Assembly (NCBI GenBank): GCA_029962745.1
Contig: CM057153.1
Location: forward strand, 39,539,612 to 39,603,611
DNA from: Echinometra lucunter
Taxonomy: Eukaryota; Echinodermata; Echinoidea; Camarodonta; Echinometridae
DNA: 64,000 bases
Reading direction: 5' to 3'
The notes under the pieces are model-generated. The model saw nothing but the letters and a program-made list of their open reading frames with translations, searched no databases and was not told where the DNA came from. Positions 26,220 through 41,000 of the stretch are shown piece after piece. The position numbers and the translations under genes were made by a program. Each line of letters opens with the position of its first letter. Positions within the stretch are counted from its first letter, which is position 1.

Positions 26220-29013
26220 GAGAGAAAGAGAAAAGGCAGAGAGAGGGAGAGAAGACAGGAAAAGAGAGGGATGGAGAGAGAGAGAGGGTGTGGAATAGGA
26301 GATGGTGAGTAGGATGAGAGAAGTATAGGTAAGAAACAGAAGAAGTACGAGAGGAAAGGTCTTGCTTAAGAAGGCTGTACAGAGATAGCACAAGGAAAAG
26401 AGCAAAGTACATGTAGGAAACACCCAAATAAATATTTACAGAAACATTTAGAAGCAGGGACTTGGAAGCGAGGTTATTTGAATTAATTCATGAAAGGAAA
26501 ACAAGTGTGAGTACAACTGCTGTTTGACTAGACAACTCTGGTCAGTGCATCAGCCACTGCTAGCAGCAAAAGAAGTTTGAATTTCAAATCTCATATATAT
26601 TCCACCTTGAGACATTTAAATGCAAAGCCTGAATGCACTTGGGAAAGTACATATCATAGTAAAGTCAATATCCAGTAGCAAAATTAGTGATGAATGATTT
26701 TCATTGTATACCTTTCACCCAAGACAACATGTTTTGGTGGGTTTTTTTCTGAAAATGCCTTGGCCAAACGCATTTTACCCCAAAACTTAGGAACTAGAAT
26801 CAAGAAAATGAATAACAGTGCCAATTACGTAAATGATCTACCAGTATCTCATCTGATTGCAAAGACAATAAAGATAACCTTGATGTCTTTTTCGAGGATA
26901 CGATTAAGTTTATGTCTAAAAATAAAGCACCCATTACTTTTTTTCCAAACATGTACAACTTCTACGTTTCTAGATATACATGTATGTTGTACTAGTTGCA
27001 GGAAATGCCACTGACTTTTGAAAATACACACATTAAATGAATTATGGAGGATAAAGAAATCTGGATGGACTCCATGCTCCATGGATTCCTAACATACAAG
27101 CCTAGGCTACATGTTCTTCACATCAGATGTCACTATTCCTTTAAATACATTTGCTTTCCATACAGACAAGGTGAAATTACAGACTTAATAATTTTCTTCA
27201 AAATAAATCATTCAGTAAAATGCATTAGGATTACAAGAAGTAAAAAATGACAACCTTCTTGACCCTAACTGAAAGAAATGATGAGGGTCTCAAATCAATA
27301 TGGTATGTCACACAATTAGATTCCCCATCTCCCTTAATTACGTGTGGCGAACCACGCACAGAAAATCCAAAAAACCAGCTCTAATTCACTTAATAGTCAT
27401 AAATGGCCCTAGATGAACACTTAATGGGATTCCTGATGGAACAGGGGAAGAGGGTGCTTGAGTGCCCCCTCTTGTGGCGGTGAGATGCAGTGGCTCCCGG
27501 GTTAATGGCTATTGGAGTGGTCCTCTTACCAAGTCAAGGAGTGTTAGATTGAATCATGGGGAGGATTCCCAATGAAAGGGGAGATATGCCGATGGGGTCC
27601 TACCAGAGGGGACCCATTAATCATAAACAAAATCTTACAAACATTGGTCTTCTGTTTCTCTCTATCGGAAATCGGAAGGCCAATAAAGATCATTTGTGAG
27701 TTATTGAGAATCTCCCCGGATGACAGTCGATTTTTAGTCAAACCTCTACTACCATCTTGTTGTTTGGTTATCCAAGTGCCAATATAGCATGTTGTTGAAC
27801 AGAATTGAAAATACTGTAAAATAAAATGATCTGAAAAGAAAAGATTATGAAGAGCTTCAAAGGAAAAAACATCAATTAAAGACTGTTGCCTTTGTGAACA
27901 TACACCGCACATGAACTATACATGGAAAAAAAAACCACATCTTCCTTCAATCTAGCTTTAAAAGAACTAATAACAATAAGTAATCTCACAAAAGGTCAGA
28001 AAGATGCAAAAATTAGGTCATGAAGCATTCAGTCATTTTTCTTTGATATACGTGTAAAAACTATTTTTTGTAAAATCCACTTATTGAATATTTTATTTTT
28101 TAAACCACTTGCTACTTTTTCTTGACTGGCAAAAATGATTCCATTGTAATTGGAGAGCTTTACCTCTTGATCTATAGGGCTGACAATAACAAAAAACTTG
28201 CAGGAGTTGAAGAAACAAGAAGTCTTCCACATCTGATTTTGATTTCTAGTAACTCCTTGGTGCTTTTATCAAAAAAGCTCTGATTGCTATGGTGGACCTG
28301 AAATACGCTTGACAACAAGTCATGTGGGCCGTGAATTTTGGGGCCAATGGACGAGAATTTCGCGACTGGGACGCAAAGTTCCCGTCCTGTGGTCATGAAA
28401 TTTGTGACCCGGGATGCAAACTTTGCATCCCAGTCACAAAATTCTCGTCCACTGACCGTGAAATTCACAGCGCACATGCCTGTTGTCAACCATACTTCAG
28501 GGCCACCACAGATTGCTCTTCTACAAAAAATATATATGACCACTACATTCCTTGTATTGTACATGCATATGAAATACAAGACAAAAACTAGTCATGTGAA
28601 TATGCTGTGTAATAATAGATGGTCATCTACATACAAGATGCAGAGAGGAAAAAAATCATTTCTCCATCAAATTCTTTGATTTTTTTAAAAAAAGTTTTAA
28701 ATATTCAAAGCACAGTTACTCCTTTTTGCTCATGATAGCTCTTTTTTTTTTTTTTACTGATTTGCTTAATGAGATTCCTTTAAACTAAAGCAATGTTTAT
28801 GTCATGAAATTCCAGTATGCTTTTCTGTCATACCCAGTACTTCTAGTTCTTAACTGTTCACTACCCTTATGCATTACCGGTAATAACAGTTCTAAACTGT
28901 TCACTACTCTTATGCATTACCGGTAATAACATTCACCACTTATGAGTGGTGCATATGCGCTACATGTAGTTTATTCTTCTCACTTGATATGAATGTTTTA
29001 TATTTTTAAAATT

Positions 29014-29044
<31 letters not shown>

Positions 29045-32000
29045 TACTCATAAACTGTCTGTAATATGTAAAAGGACAAAAATGAAATAGAAAATGTAGG
29101 TTTAAAGATTATCTGTTGAAAAAGCCAAAATGGTCTCATACAAGATATGTTGCAAAAGAAATTTGATATGAAATACAATTCAAATATATAATATTCATCA
29201 ATCACTCAATCTTTCCATTTTTTCGAATTGATAACACATGCAGGCTGCAGATTTCCCTTCTTACTCAATTCGATTACAAGGCAGTCGCCTTATGAAAAAT
29301 TACATATCAATCACTGGGCAATTTGAATGAAAAACTGGAAACAAGTTACTTTTAAAAAGGCTGTGGAGCCTTCCTGAATTCTTCTCATGTTGACTTCCCT
29401 TTCATCTCAGTAATTTCATAGTACATGAACATGTATGTTCTTTTAAAAATTGTCAAAGGAAAATGAATTGAACTACCTAGGGGATTGATTTTCTTTGAAC
29501 CTGAATAAAAACATTTTTTATTTTTTATTGCTGTCTGAGCTGCTTACAATGCAAAACATACCTGCAGTTCCTTTTAGACATTTGGCTTCAGGAAAGGGGC
29601 CGAAAGGAACTGCACATGTATAAAAAATGTAATCCAATTCAAAAGAAACTGTTTTGGCCATGCTGAAGAGGGCATTGAAATTCAGCGAGTGTTTGGCAAG
29701 TATTCCTGGGATAACAAGCTAATGGATTAGGAAGATTCCATTACAAATAAAGCTATCCTCTTCCCTCATACATGTTGATCACTATACAATACATTGCATA
29801 TGCACATAAATACTCTTACTAAAATGACTAAGAAACAGGATGAGGAGCAAGAAAGGTTCAGCTCATATTTGGAACATGTTATCCTCCTAACATCTCTTTC
29901 AGAATTTTTTTTTTCATTATTAAAGCATTTCAAACTGTTCACTTACAAAATGAACATTTTAAAGATAGAGTTCATGAAAGTAGTATGAAATAGAATTGTT
30001 GTGAAGTGGTTGAAGGTGCTTTCATAACTTTGAAATTCATGTTATGGCTGCCTCACATACATTTTGTAACATGTTTCAGCTCCATCTGCAATGCCAGTTA
30101 TCACTGCTTGCTTTCCAGGCTTTTAAAAAAAAACCCAGTCTGATGAACAATTACCCACTGGGAAAAGCTTAGCATTTAATCGACCCTGACACGCTTAACT
30201 CTAAACCCTTAACTTACATGTAGCACAAGCACCCAGAACATGCTGTGTTCTTGAGATCAAGCAAACCAAAGCAATGTCCACAAAGTGTTATCTTTAACAC
30301 ATAAAATACTGATGACATATCATGAAACTTATACCCTTTTTATACTGCAGACCAAATTTGGGGTGCTCTGAGAGTGCTCCAAGAGTGACCCAAATGTGGG
30401 GCACCCCAGAGCATTTATACTGCCATTTATGACCATCGAGCTGCACGAGCTATACCAATTATGATGTCATAAAGGATATGTGCACCAGTTATATGTACTC
30501 TTAACATTATGACGTCAGTTACATCACAGCCTATAACAAATGAATACGATTACGTCACTGATTTGCAATTGGGGCACCCCAGGTTTGGAGCACCCCAAAA
30601 AAGCTTTTATACTGGGCGTTGGGGCACCCTAGAACCGCTCCCGGGGCTCCCCAGTGCCCAGTAGAAAAGAGGTATTAATCAAGCTTTAAAGTATGTCAAA
30701 ATCACTGACAAATGAAATATTTCTCTACATAGGATATTGAAGAGAATCAGTGTACCGTAATACAGGAGCAAAATGATTTCACACAAGGTCAAACATTCAA
30801 GCAAAACTTCTACCCCCTAGTACCCTAGCTGAATATGAGTACACCTTGGAGACAAGAGCTAAATCATTCTAGGGATCAATTAAATATTTACAAGAGGAAA
30901 TCACTCCCCTTGGCATGGAGTTTTCCTCATAACGTCAATTACCCTGTGGCTGTATTTTCTACTGTGGCATATTGTGAAGACAGTTTTAGAATAGGACATG
31001 TGGGACATCTGGGCATCCAACTTCTATTAAAACATCTTCCAGTTTTCAACTATCCGGGTTAAATGAAGTTCCTCGTGGGGGGGGGGGGGGGGGGGGGGGG
31101 GGGTCATGAATACTTTGCCCAAGATCTGTCAAACCATTGTTAAAACAAACTTCATTAGCAACTTTCAACTAAAGATAATATAACTATTAGTTTTACACAA
31201 GCAAAATTCAGGATCTTTATATTCATTTTCATTTTTCATTGCTATTGCCTCAGAAATTCCAGATATATGACCATGAAAAGGGCTCAAAGATAGGATGGCA
31301 GGATTCAAGAATGTTTTATGAAATGAACTGTTCATATATAAATGGTTTTACCAAAATATGCACAGCATACTAAGCTAGGAAAGTTTGGGCCAAAATGTTG
31401 GCAAAGAAGCCTGACAAAAAATGGGAAAAGAAAATAAACAGAAATACTGCTCAAGAGTTGCACTATCATAATTACAGAGTACATGTACATAATGCAGGAT
31501 GAGTACTTGTAAAATGAGTACTTTGTATCTAAGTAAAAACAAAAAAACAAACAAAACAAGACAAAGAAGCAAATATAAACAAAGACATGGCTACATGTAC
31601 ATGTAGACTATTATGCTTGACAGTTCACCATCTTCAAAATAGATATAGAAACAATATTCAATAAATAAAAAGCTAAATATACATTTCTCAACCATTTGAT
31701 CTGAAAAGGTCCATATTAGCACCAAGACAGAAAAAACAAAACATTCCAAAACATTTGCCTTTCGTTTTCAATACACTGAGAAATCTACAGATTCACAAAA
31801 CACATGTAGAGTGAATCCTATTCCGCATATCTGCATAAGATTAGAAGGACGAAAGAGAAGGAACTGCCCTGCACTTATAGTGTAAAGGAAACTAAACAAA
31901 TAGTGTACAAAATTGAATGATTAAAAATTTAAAGTGGTTTGCCAAAGACCTTTTCCTTATTAGCTACACGTAATTCATAAAAATAGAGAACAGAATTTGT

Positions 32001-35000
32001 TTTGAAATTATGATCAAAAGGTGAAAAAATGGCCTTAAAAAATCAATAAATTCTTTGAGAGTTTCAAAGAAAAAATGGTGTTCTGAGAAGTTGGAAAATT
32101 AATTGGGAGTTTTCTCACTCATGTCTCACATGTATCAGTTTGGAATAATATCATTCGTAGTGGAAATGTTCCCTGAAGAGAAGTGTTTTTAAATGGCCTC
32201 ATAATTATTCAAAATTTCAAAATATGACAACAATGAGGTGAAGTTTGCAGGGATAAATATTCATATACTACAGGTACAAGTGTGTACAGTCCAATATTCT
32301 TATATCTGTGTGCTGTGCATTTGTTCTTCTGCAAGATTACATCAATTTCTTATCCTTTTGATAATTCAAGAACCTAACCCGGGGGAGGAGGTGCTACACA
32401 AAGCTGCGCACAAAGTTACGCATGACTTTAAGAATAACAAGCTTAAGTTGAAATATGAATTATGTAGATTAACTTTATCATTATTAACAAAATGAGTTTA
32501 ATGTGAAGTGTAGTTTTTGCCAACAATTTTAATAATGGAGATTATGGGAAATAAAGTCACAATTTGTTAAAACAAGATGAAAAACTTTGGGCAATCCATC
32601 TGGCTGTTCATAGTTAATTCATTCTTAAAGTCATGTGTACCTTTTAATATGCACAGCTATGTGAAACACCCCTGGTTTTCAATAAACCAAAAAATGAACC
32701 TTTCCCAGCTGCTTGGATACAGCTCCTTCCACAATTTTATTACCTGACCAAAACTCACCTTTACATGAATCTTAAATTCGCAAAAATGGTTTAAATTTAG
32801 ACCATTGTTTATGCAAATTTTGCAGTATAAGTGCACTTCATTTAGCACGTACACTAAGAAAGGTCCAATAATGTTTTAATTTAAATAAACCATGTGTAAA
32901 TTTTGTACATAAACCATGGTCTAAACAGTGACAGCCCACTTCACCGAAGGCCCGCAAGACCGAGGGCCAGCGAGACCGAAGACCCGCGAGACCGACTGTT
33001 TTATTTCTTATTTTCCTTCATCAGGTGGCGCGGTCGAGTAGTTTAAGGCGCCTCGTTGCAGTGGCGTAACAGGTGCCTGCTATCAGAGGGGGGAGGGGGG
33101 CAGAGCCAGATATTTCCTGGTAACTCCGTCTAGAATTAGTGGCGTAGCTAGGATTTCAGTTTAGGGGGGCGGTAGTGAGTACGGGAAGCGTGCTCCCTAG
33201 GGGGGTGCAGGGAGGGGGGAGTGTCCCCCCCGCGAAAATCACTTACAGAGCGCGCTCCCTGGGTGAGGGTGCAGGGAGGGGGAGTTTCCCCCCTCCCGCG
33301 CAAAGCGCGCAAGCTCTGATGTTTCTTTGCATTGTTCTTCTCGGGGGGGGGGGGGGGGGGGGGGGGGGGGCAAGAGCTAAAAATTTCCCGGGTAACTAAG
33401 TCTAGAATATGCGGGCATGGTGGGGGTGAGCCTGCACCGCGAGTAGCTTGTCGCGACGCCCGTAGCAGCTGGGGCCTAGGGGCCCGCTCTAGGGCCTCTG
33501 ATGGGGGTCCAGAGGCAAAGCCCCTGCGGGGATCCAGGGAGTGGAGCCCCCGGAAGCTCCAGGTTTTGGTAGTAAACACTCCCCCCTCCCTGCACCCCCC
33601 AGGGAGCGTGCTTCCCGGGCTCATTACCGTCCCCCTAAACTGAAATCCTAGCTACGCCACTAATTTTAGACGGAGTTACCAGGAAATATTGGCTCTGCCC
33701 CCCTCCCCCCTGTGATAACAGGCACCTGTTACGCCACTGCCTTAAACTACTCGACTGCGGCACCTGATGAAGGAAAATAAGATTTTAAAAAGTCGGCGTC
33801 ACGGGCCTTCGGTCTCGCGGGCCTTCAGTCAAATGGGCGGACTCCGTCTAAACCATGCCAACTAGCATGAATTTAGCGCCCTTTGCCAAACACGCCTTTC
33901 TTAGTGTACACACTAAATCAAGCGGACTTACAACACGAAATCTGCATAAACCATAGTCTAAATTTAAACCACCTTTGTGAATTCCAGCTAAAGAGTTCAT
34001 AGAGCAGCACAGACAACAGAAATTTACAAGTGCAGATTTTATTGTTCAAGCTTCTTGTCATTTCTTATCTGAAAAAAAATTCTGAATGGTATACATAAGA
34101 ACCACTTCATTTCAAGTACATGAGTGAAAACACTGTCAGTTAATGATTTTGCTAAAAGAATGTGTTCTTGCATGTAAAGAGGATGGCATGAAATATTTGA
34201 ATCCTCTTGGAATCAAAAGAGTTTTCAATTGTAAATGTTGAAAAGCATACTACAGTGTACATGTACAAAATAGGCATACATACTTCAAAACTGCTCTACA
34301 TTTATCTTATCAAACTATTTTCTAATTGAATGAGATACACAAGTACTATTCCACCTCAAGTATAATGTATGCAATAGAAATGTAAAATAATTTTCACTCA
34401 AGGCCTGGAAAAACAAAACAATCTTTATCACGACAAAATTACAAATTAAGAAAAAAAAACCCCAACCAAACAGAAGTAAGGGCTCTAAAACTTCATCAAA
34501 TATATATTTTGATAAAGGGATACATTCTCTTTGTGATGAATTGTTAACCCATTGTCTATGGGAACCGGATAATCCATGTATTAAGCCAATAGGACTAGAG
34601 AATTCAGTATTCAATAGGATTTGTCATGCAACATCTGGGCCCTGTTTCATAAAAATTGTTATCAGTAACAAGTTGCAATAGCTGCTATAAGCTTATGAAA
34701 TACTTGCATATGATTGGCTGAGAGCAAATTTGTCATAGAAATGTCATATCAGTTGTTACTGATAACAAGTTTTATGAAATGGGGCCCAGATCGAGATAAA
34801 TTACCCAGGTAGCTTTAGAATATACCGGTATTGGAAATGTGGAAGGACTCTCAGTTAAGATTTTGTTACTGAAAAGAATCTCCACTGAAGAAGAAAGGAA
34901 GAATTTTATTTCAATTACAGGTGTTTGCAATGCTAATGGATGAAATTAGCATCAGCATGTTACAAATAAATAGAGACAGAAAGAGATATAGGACCACAAT

Positions 35001-38000
35001 TTTAAATGCTTAGATCTAACATACAGGTACATTGTACCAAGCAAGCAAGCAAGGAATGCATTGAGCAATTAAATAAAAGCTGGACTTACCTTTTCATTCA
35101 AAATAAGGTTGCACATGCACTCTGTGGCTGCTCTCTTTATCATTTCATGATCCTCCAACATGTAATTCTCAATCTGGGAAAATCCCTTCTCTTTTATTAT
35201 CCTGTTCCTGTTGAAAGATAAATGAAAACAGAGAATGCATGAAAGGTGATGAACAAGGGATAAGCGTGAAATTAAATTTACCCCATTAAAGGAGAATGAA
35301 ACCCTGGGGAAATATCCATTTTAATGAAAAGAGAGGATAGAGAAACAATTTTTTAAAAGTTCCATCAAAAACGGTTGCGAAATGAGAAAGTTATGAACGT
35401 TTGAAAAGTCTAGATTTACTTTCTATAGCAATCCCCAAATTGGCTATGCTGCTTCAAAATGGCAGTTTCAGGATAATTCTCAATATATTTTGTGGACAAA
35501 ATTTCATATTTTCTCCAATATATTTGATGGTGCAGCTTTTCTCCTAAAGATATATCATAGGGAAATGTATTTGACACAATGTATGTTGAGTTCACAAAGA
35601 TACAAGCAGCATCTTTAGAGATAATGGAGAAAATATGAAATTTTGTGTAGAAAACATATTGAGAGCTGTCCTTCTAAACCTGCCATTTTAAAGCACCACT
35701 GCCAATTTGAGGATTGCCATTGAAAGTAAATTGAGACATTTCAAACTTTCATAACTTTCTCATTTTGTAACCATTTTTGGAACTTTTAAGAAATTGCTGC
35801 TCTCTATCCTCTCTTTTCATTTAAAATTGATTTTTCCCCAGGGTTTCATTCTCCTTTAAAGTTTACCTCATTAAAACTGCAGATGTAAAATAAGTTATGG
35901 TTGTCACATATTTGAAATTTATATCTGTAAAGTGTGAAGTTTGGTCTGTAATGTCTTGCAGTTACTGCATTGTTCAATGACAGACCACAACTTGATCTTG
36001 GTTATTAAACATCATAACCTGTATTCATAAAGGTGGACTAGTCATAAAACCTGTGGTCTAACTTATAGCCCATAATTCACAGTGTCAAGTATCAAACATA
36101 ATCCATACAAGTTACTGTAATTTGGGTTTCTTTTAAAAACTAATCCATTCATCCAATCTAGTCGGTATGGTAGACAATTTAAGAGTCTCTTGAAGACGCA
36201 TTTCTTTCATATGTTAAAATGGTACGGTCTTATGTCTTATGTCAAATCAAGTTGTACTCCTCTTCCATTACATGCTTCAGTCATTCTTTATTCCTCTTCT
36301 TTCTTCTGGGCACATAGGGAGTTATAGGGACTGATATGGACTCTGCAAGAATGGTTCATGATTATTATCATTACACCTCTGTAAAGAACATTATACAGTG
36401 GAACCTCGTTATAAAGAACACTGTTAAAACAAACTCTTTTCCACTCCCACTTCTTTGTATTTTATTGTTTTTTAGCCCTGATTTAACAAGGTTTTGATGT
36501 AAAGAGGTGATTTTCTTGGTCCGGAGGAGTTTGTTATAACGAGGTTTGCCTGTAGTATATCTACTAGTGCACTATGATACAAGTATGATCATATCAAAAA
36601 GATATGAAGACCCACCTGACAACATGCACTATGATACAAATATTATCATTATTTAACATAATCATGTAAAATGAATAACCAAGTAAGGAGAAATGATACC
36701 TACCTGACGGCATGCACTATGATACAGTTATTATCAGTATTTAATATAATCTTGTAAAATGAATTCAAACTAATTAAGAAGAAATGATACCTACCTGACT
36801 GTATCATTCATGGAAGCTAGGTTAGTAAGAGCCATGAGAGCTTCAAAGTTCTGCAGTCCAGTATTGTCCACATCTAACAAGTTGACCAATGGACGGACAA
36901 TTTCAAGATGCTGCAAAACAGACAGATAAAATAAAATGTTATGAAAGAAGTTAATCCTTCCAAGCACACAAACTGTGACCAATGTTGAATACAGTTCTCT
37001 GTGCCAGTCAAGTTCCTCTAACAATTATTCAAAGGAAAATGACATTAATTTACCTACATTACCTAGGTTAAGGCAATATTCAGCACTGAAAAAAAAAAGA
37101 AAAAAATCATGAAAGCATTGAATGAATTTTTTTTAAATTCCTGTTCAAAAAGCTAGCTAAAGGCAATATTCCATACTGAAGAAAAAAGAACAAAAAAAAA
37201 AAAATTATAAAAGCATTGATTTTAATTCTTTGTTGCTTATCATTCCACAAAACTGATTTAACAAATTGCATGTCCAATCACCATTTTTTTTTTCAACATT
37301 TCCTTTGGTACGGTTAGGTTCTATTTTTTCCAACAACTGCATGCAAAACAAAATGAAAGGAAGACTTAACATAATTTCTTTTTACACTATCAAAACCATA
37401 TAACAAAATTGGTGAAATAGACTTTAAAAAGTAGAGGAAAAAGATTTGAGGGATCATAGAGGATAAAAGGGATAAAGGATAAAACGGACATGATATCAAT
37501 TATCAATTAATCTCAAAATGGAGGAAGGCAGGTTGAGGGGATGATTCACATATTATGAACATGTATCAGTTTGATGTATTTAAGAAGTATTTTTCATACC
37601 CAAGGGGAAATAGTATTAGTTTTTAGCTGTATCTCTTGCTATTCCAGTAAATCAATAATAAACGTACCCTTTGACCTGGGAAAGCAACCTCTGGATTCAT
37701 GGTGATACCAATCTTCGCTAGCGCCTGGGCAGCTCTTGTTTTTCCTTCCTTCGTACCTTCATTTGCGAGGGGTACCAGGGCCTTGGCCCCGCCCTGCTGT
37801 ACAACTAGACCACGGTGATCTACATCTTCCACCAAGGCGAGATACACCCTGTATAAGAATAGACAAGTCTATGGTTAGTAAACTGCTTGCGCTTGTACGG
37901 TTGTGCAGTTGTACCAAATTAAACTAGATGAATCCTCGACCCAGCGCGGTCGAAATTTATGCCTCCGCCATTGCCAGGTCAGAAATATATGGCACATTCA

Positions 38001-41000
38001 TGGTGATTTTTTTTTCAATTTTCATGTATACAATGACATCTTTGACCTTGACCTTTGACCTTGTGACCCCAAAATCTAATGACATCATCATGAGACCTTC
38101 CATATGCATACATGAGCCAAGTTTGAAGTCGATCCCTCATATTCTTTTGAGTTATCGCGAGAACGAACCATTTCTATGTACATAATGACCTCTATGAGCT
38201 TTGACCTTTGACCTTGAGACCCCAAAATCTAATCAGATCATTAAACCTCCCATATGCATACATGAACCAAGTTTGAAGCTGATCCGTCAAATGGTTGAGT
38301 TATCGCGAGAAAGAACCATTTCTATGTACATAATGACCTCTATGACCTTTGACCTTTGACCTTGAGACCCCCACATCTACTCAGATCATTGTCCCTCCCA
38401 TATGCATACATGAGCCAAGTTTGAAGTTGATCCGTCAAACGGTTCTTAAGTTATCACGAGAATGAAAACGGGACGGACGGACGGACGGACGGACGACCCA
38501 AAAACATAATGCCTCCGGCAACCACCTACGGTGGGCGGAGGCATAAAAAAAGAACTTCTGTTTTAATCAAATTACATGGATCTGTGAGTTCTGTTGGAAA
38601 AAAAAAAACCATAATCTTCATCTATTATATAACCTATTGGCTCTCATGCACCTACACGTATCATACTTTATACCATAAATCCAAACAGCCTCAGCTTGAG
38701 TGCTGATAGATTGTATAATGAAGTCTTTCTTTTGCATTGTACTGAGTGATAACGGATATCAATGACATTTGCTTTACCTGCTAAGAAGCTCTCGGCTATT
38801 TTCACTCTCTGTCTTGGACAGCGCTACCAGCGCTGGTACAATGCCAGCGCTCAGAAGCTTCTTCACTCTCTTAGCAACGTAAGAGCTGGCATCCTAAAAG
38901 AGATTGGGATATACAGAAAAATACAAAATATTGGCACCAAGCTAGATGGAAAACAGTGGAAATAGGGGACTGGGTTATTCTACCAGTATTTGATTTTTGC
39001 TGATTTCATCTACAAGAAGAGCTGAAATTACTACCCTTCTGAAAAAGAGATTAGATAGTATCCCACATACACACATATACAGATGGATGCATGAATTGCT
39101 AAGGCCAAAAACAGACCAATGTATGATGGGGGGAACCTAAAGCTACGCACTTTGTTTTCAGCAGCTGAAAAGTCACAAAAATCATTGCTTTGTGCAACTT
39201 TCTTTTCTATATCTTGGTTCTACATAATCTAAAATTGATATGTTGTGAAAAATATTCAACTCGATATCAATACCAGTAATAAAAATAGAACTGTATGTAC
39301 TCGTAGTGGTAGAATAGTCAAACAGCCAGAACGGCTAGTCTTGTAAAATGTTCCTTTAAAATACGATATTTTATCTACTAAACCTATGTATTCACATTTA
39401 TTACGTATGTATGTACGTACGTATGTATGTATGTATGTATGTTTAATAATTGTAAATATGTTTCTTTGTTTGTACTCTCATACCCCAAGAGGGGGTCTAT
39501 AGAGTTAATAAATCTTATCTTATCTTATCTTACCAGTGTCAAATTTTGTTCGGAAAAATGAAGGGGTCCTAAAGGTACGCACATTTAGTAAGTGAATGCC
39601 AATCTTGATTTTCAAACTGACTGGTGTGAATTTTACCCTGATTTCTCGCTAATCATAATACTAACAAGGAATAAAGGAAAATTACTGATTCATTTTGGCA
39701 AACCTGGATGATATTCTCATTGCTCAGTCACACTGGAAGTTTGGCGCATTAAATGCATCGCATTGCGCGTATTTGCAAGGGGCGTAGCTTTAGGTTCCCC
39801 CATCATACATCATACCCGTATAACTTTAGGACACCAGACCGTACACCAAAACTGTCATACTGTCATAAGCAATTGTTAAATCATGCTCTTCTCACAACTA
39901 AAGGCCTATTTCTAATAAAATAATAACTATACTATAGCTATCAACCACAGTGCATCAACATTACATGTAACATGATCCAACAAGATTACAACAACTGATA
40001 AATGCACACCTCTACATAACTAGCAATAAATTTCTAGTCTGGAAGTTAATTCAGAACTCAATACTAGCCACATATTGGAAGTCATTTAGGAAATTGTACA
40101 AAGGTAATGCATTTTGTAAGCCATTCAAGTTACATGTAACTCTGGTGTCATTTTGAATATTGACCTCTGACCTTTGGATGTTCTTCAGGAATGTGCTGTT
40201 TAGCATAACGAGCTAGCTCCACCAGCTGAGGCTCTGGCTTCTGAACATCATAGCAATTGGTCAGATTCACAAACGTAGACACTACTCCATACAATACAGT
40301 CTTATCTGATGTCTGAATAAAAAAAGAACAAGATAACAGTAATATAGTAATAAGAACATATTCGATGCAGAAGGGTCCTTTGTAAGTAGGCTCAATTGTG
40401 GACATAAAAAGCCGACACACAAACAAACAAACAAACGAGTGCTTTAAAGTTTTAACAATGGATAGATAAGACAGAGTGACTGAAAAATGTTCAGTTAACC
40501 CATTCGTGACAGAGGTCCACATTTTGTGGTTTGGCCTAATATCTTTTGATGCAAAGCCCTAAAAATCATACCAAATACATGAGCAGAAAGAGCAAAAAAT
40601 TCTTCACAAACTGTGCCCATTTTGGTTGCGTCAGTATTCGTTGTTTGATGCTGAAAATTTTTTAAAGGAAAATAAGCATTAAAATCCTTAAATTGGCAAT
40701 GTGATAGAAAGTTTAAAATCACCGTTTTCCCCTGCAAATTGGCAATTTTTTGACTTCTCATCATAATTTCTGTCAATTTATATTCATTTCAGATACATGA
40801 CGTTTTATAAGAAAAATGTAGCAATAAAATAAAAATGTTGGTGTTGCCAATTTGAAGAATAAAAGCTGATCAAATTAGGCTCTAAATAATTCCTGTCATG
40901 AATGGGTTAAGCAATAAAAGTACAAATGAAATACTAGAATATCCACTCATCTCTCCCTGCTCCTTCAAAAAATGAAAAAGATAGATAAAAATAAAAAGGG

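Larger units (their letters stand above)
16955..35089 (-). other. unc45 intron 16 (18.1 kb)
   Basis: Separates the UCS core exon 16 from exon 17. No nested gene was recognised on either strand; ORFs over 100 codons are repeat-derived or unrecognised. Repeat content is listed separately. Stretches 19.1-20.1, 22.8-25.7, 26.4-28.2, 28.9-30.3 and 31.1-32.7 kb are AT-rich with nothing I can name. Confidence 0.85.
35208..36794 (-). other. unc45 intron 15
   Basis: Contains a long foldback, a LINE tail, a pogo-type MITE and tandem pseudo-donors, each listed separately. Confidence 0.9.
38894..40171 (-). other. unc45 intron 12
   Basis: Mostly one inverted-repeat element with an internal LINE-type tail; the flanks are featureless. 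Confidence 0.85.

Noticed and set aside
26083..26427. ORFs rich in Arg/Glu or Ser/Leu
   Set aside because: Read from GA microsatellite.
27544..27912. 122-codon minus ORF and overlapping 71-codon plus ORF in a somewhat GC-richer patch
   Set aside because: No recognisable motif or splice logic; left as unassigned intron sequence.
33148..33643. 158- and 103-codon Gly/Pro-rich ORFs
   Set aside because: Lie in the inner foldback with a G-run; mirrored on both strands.
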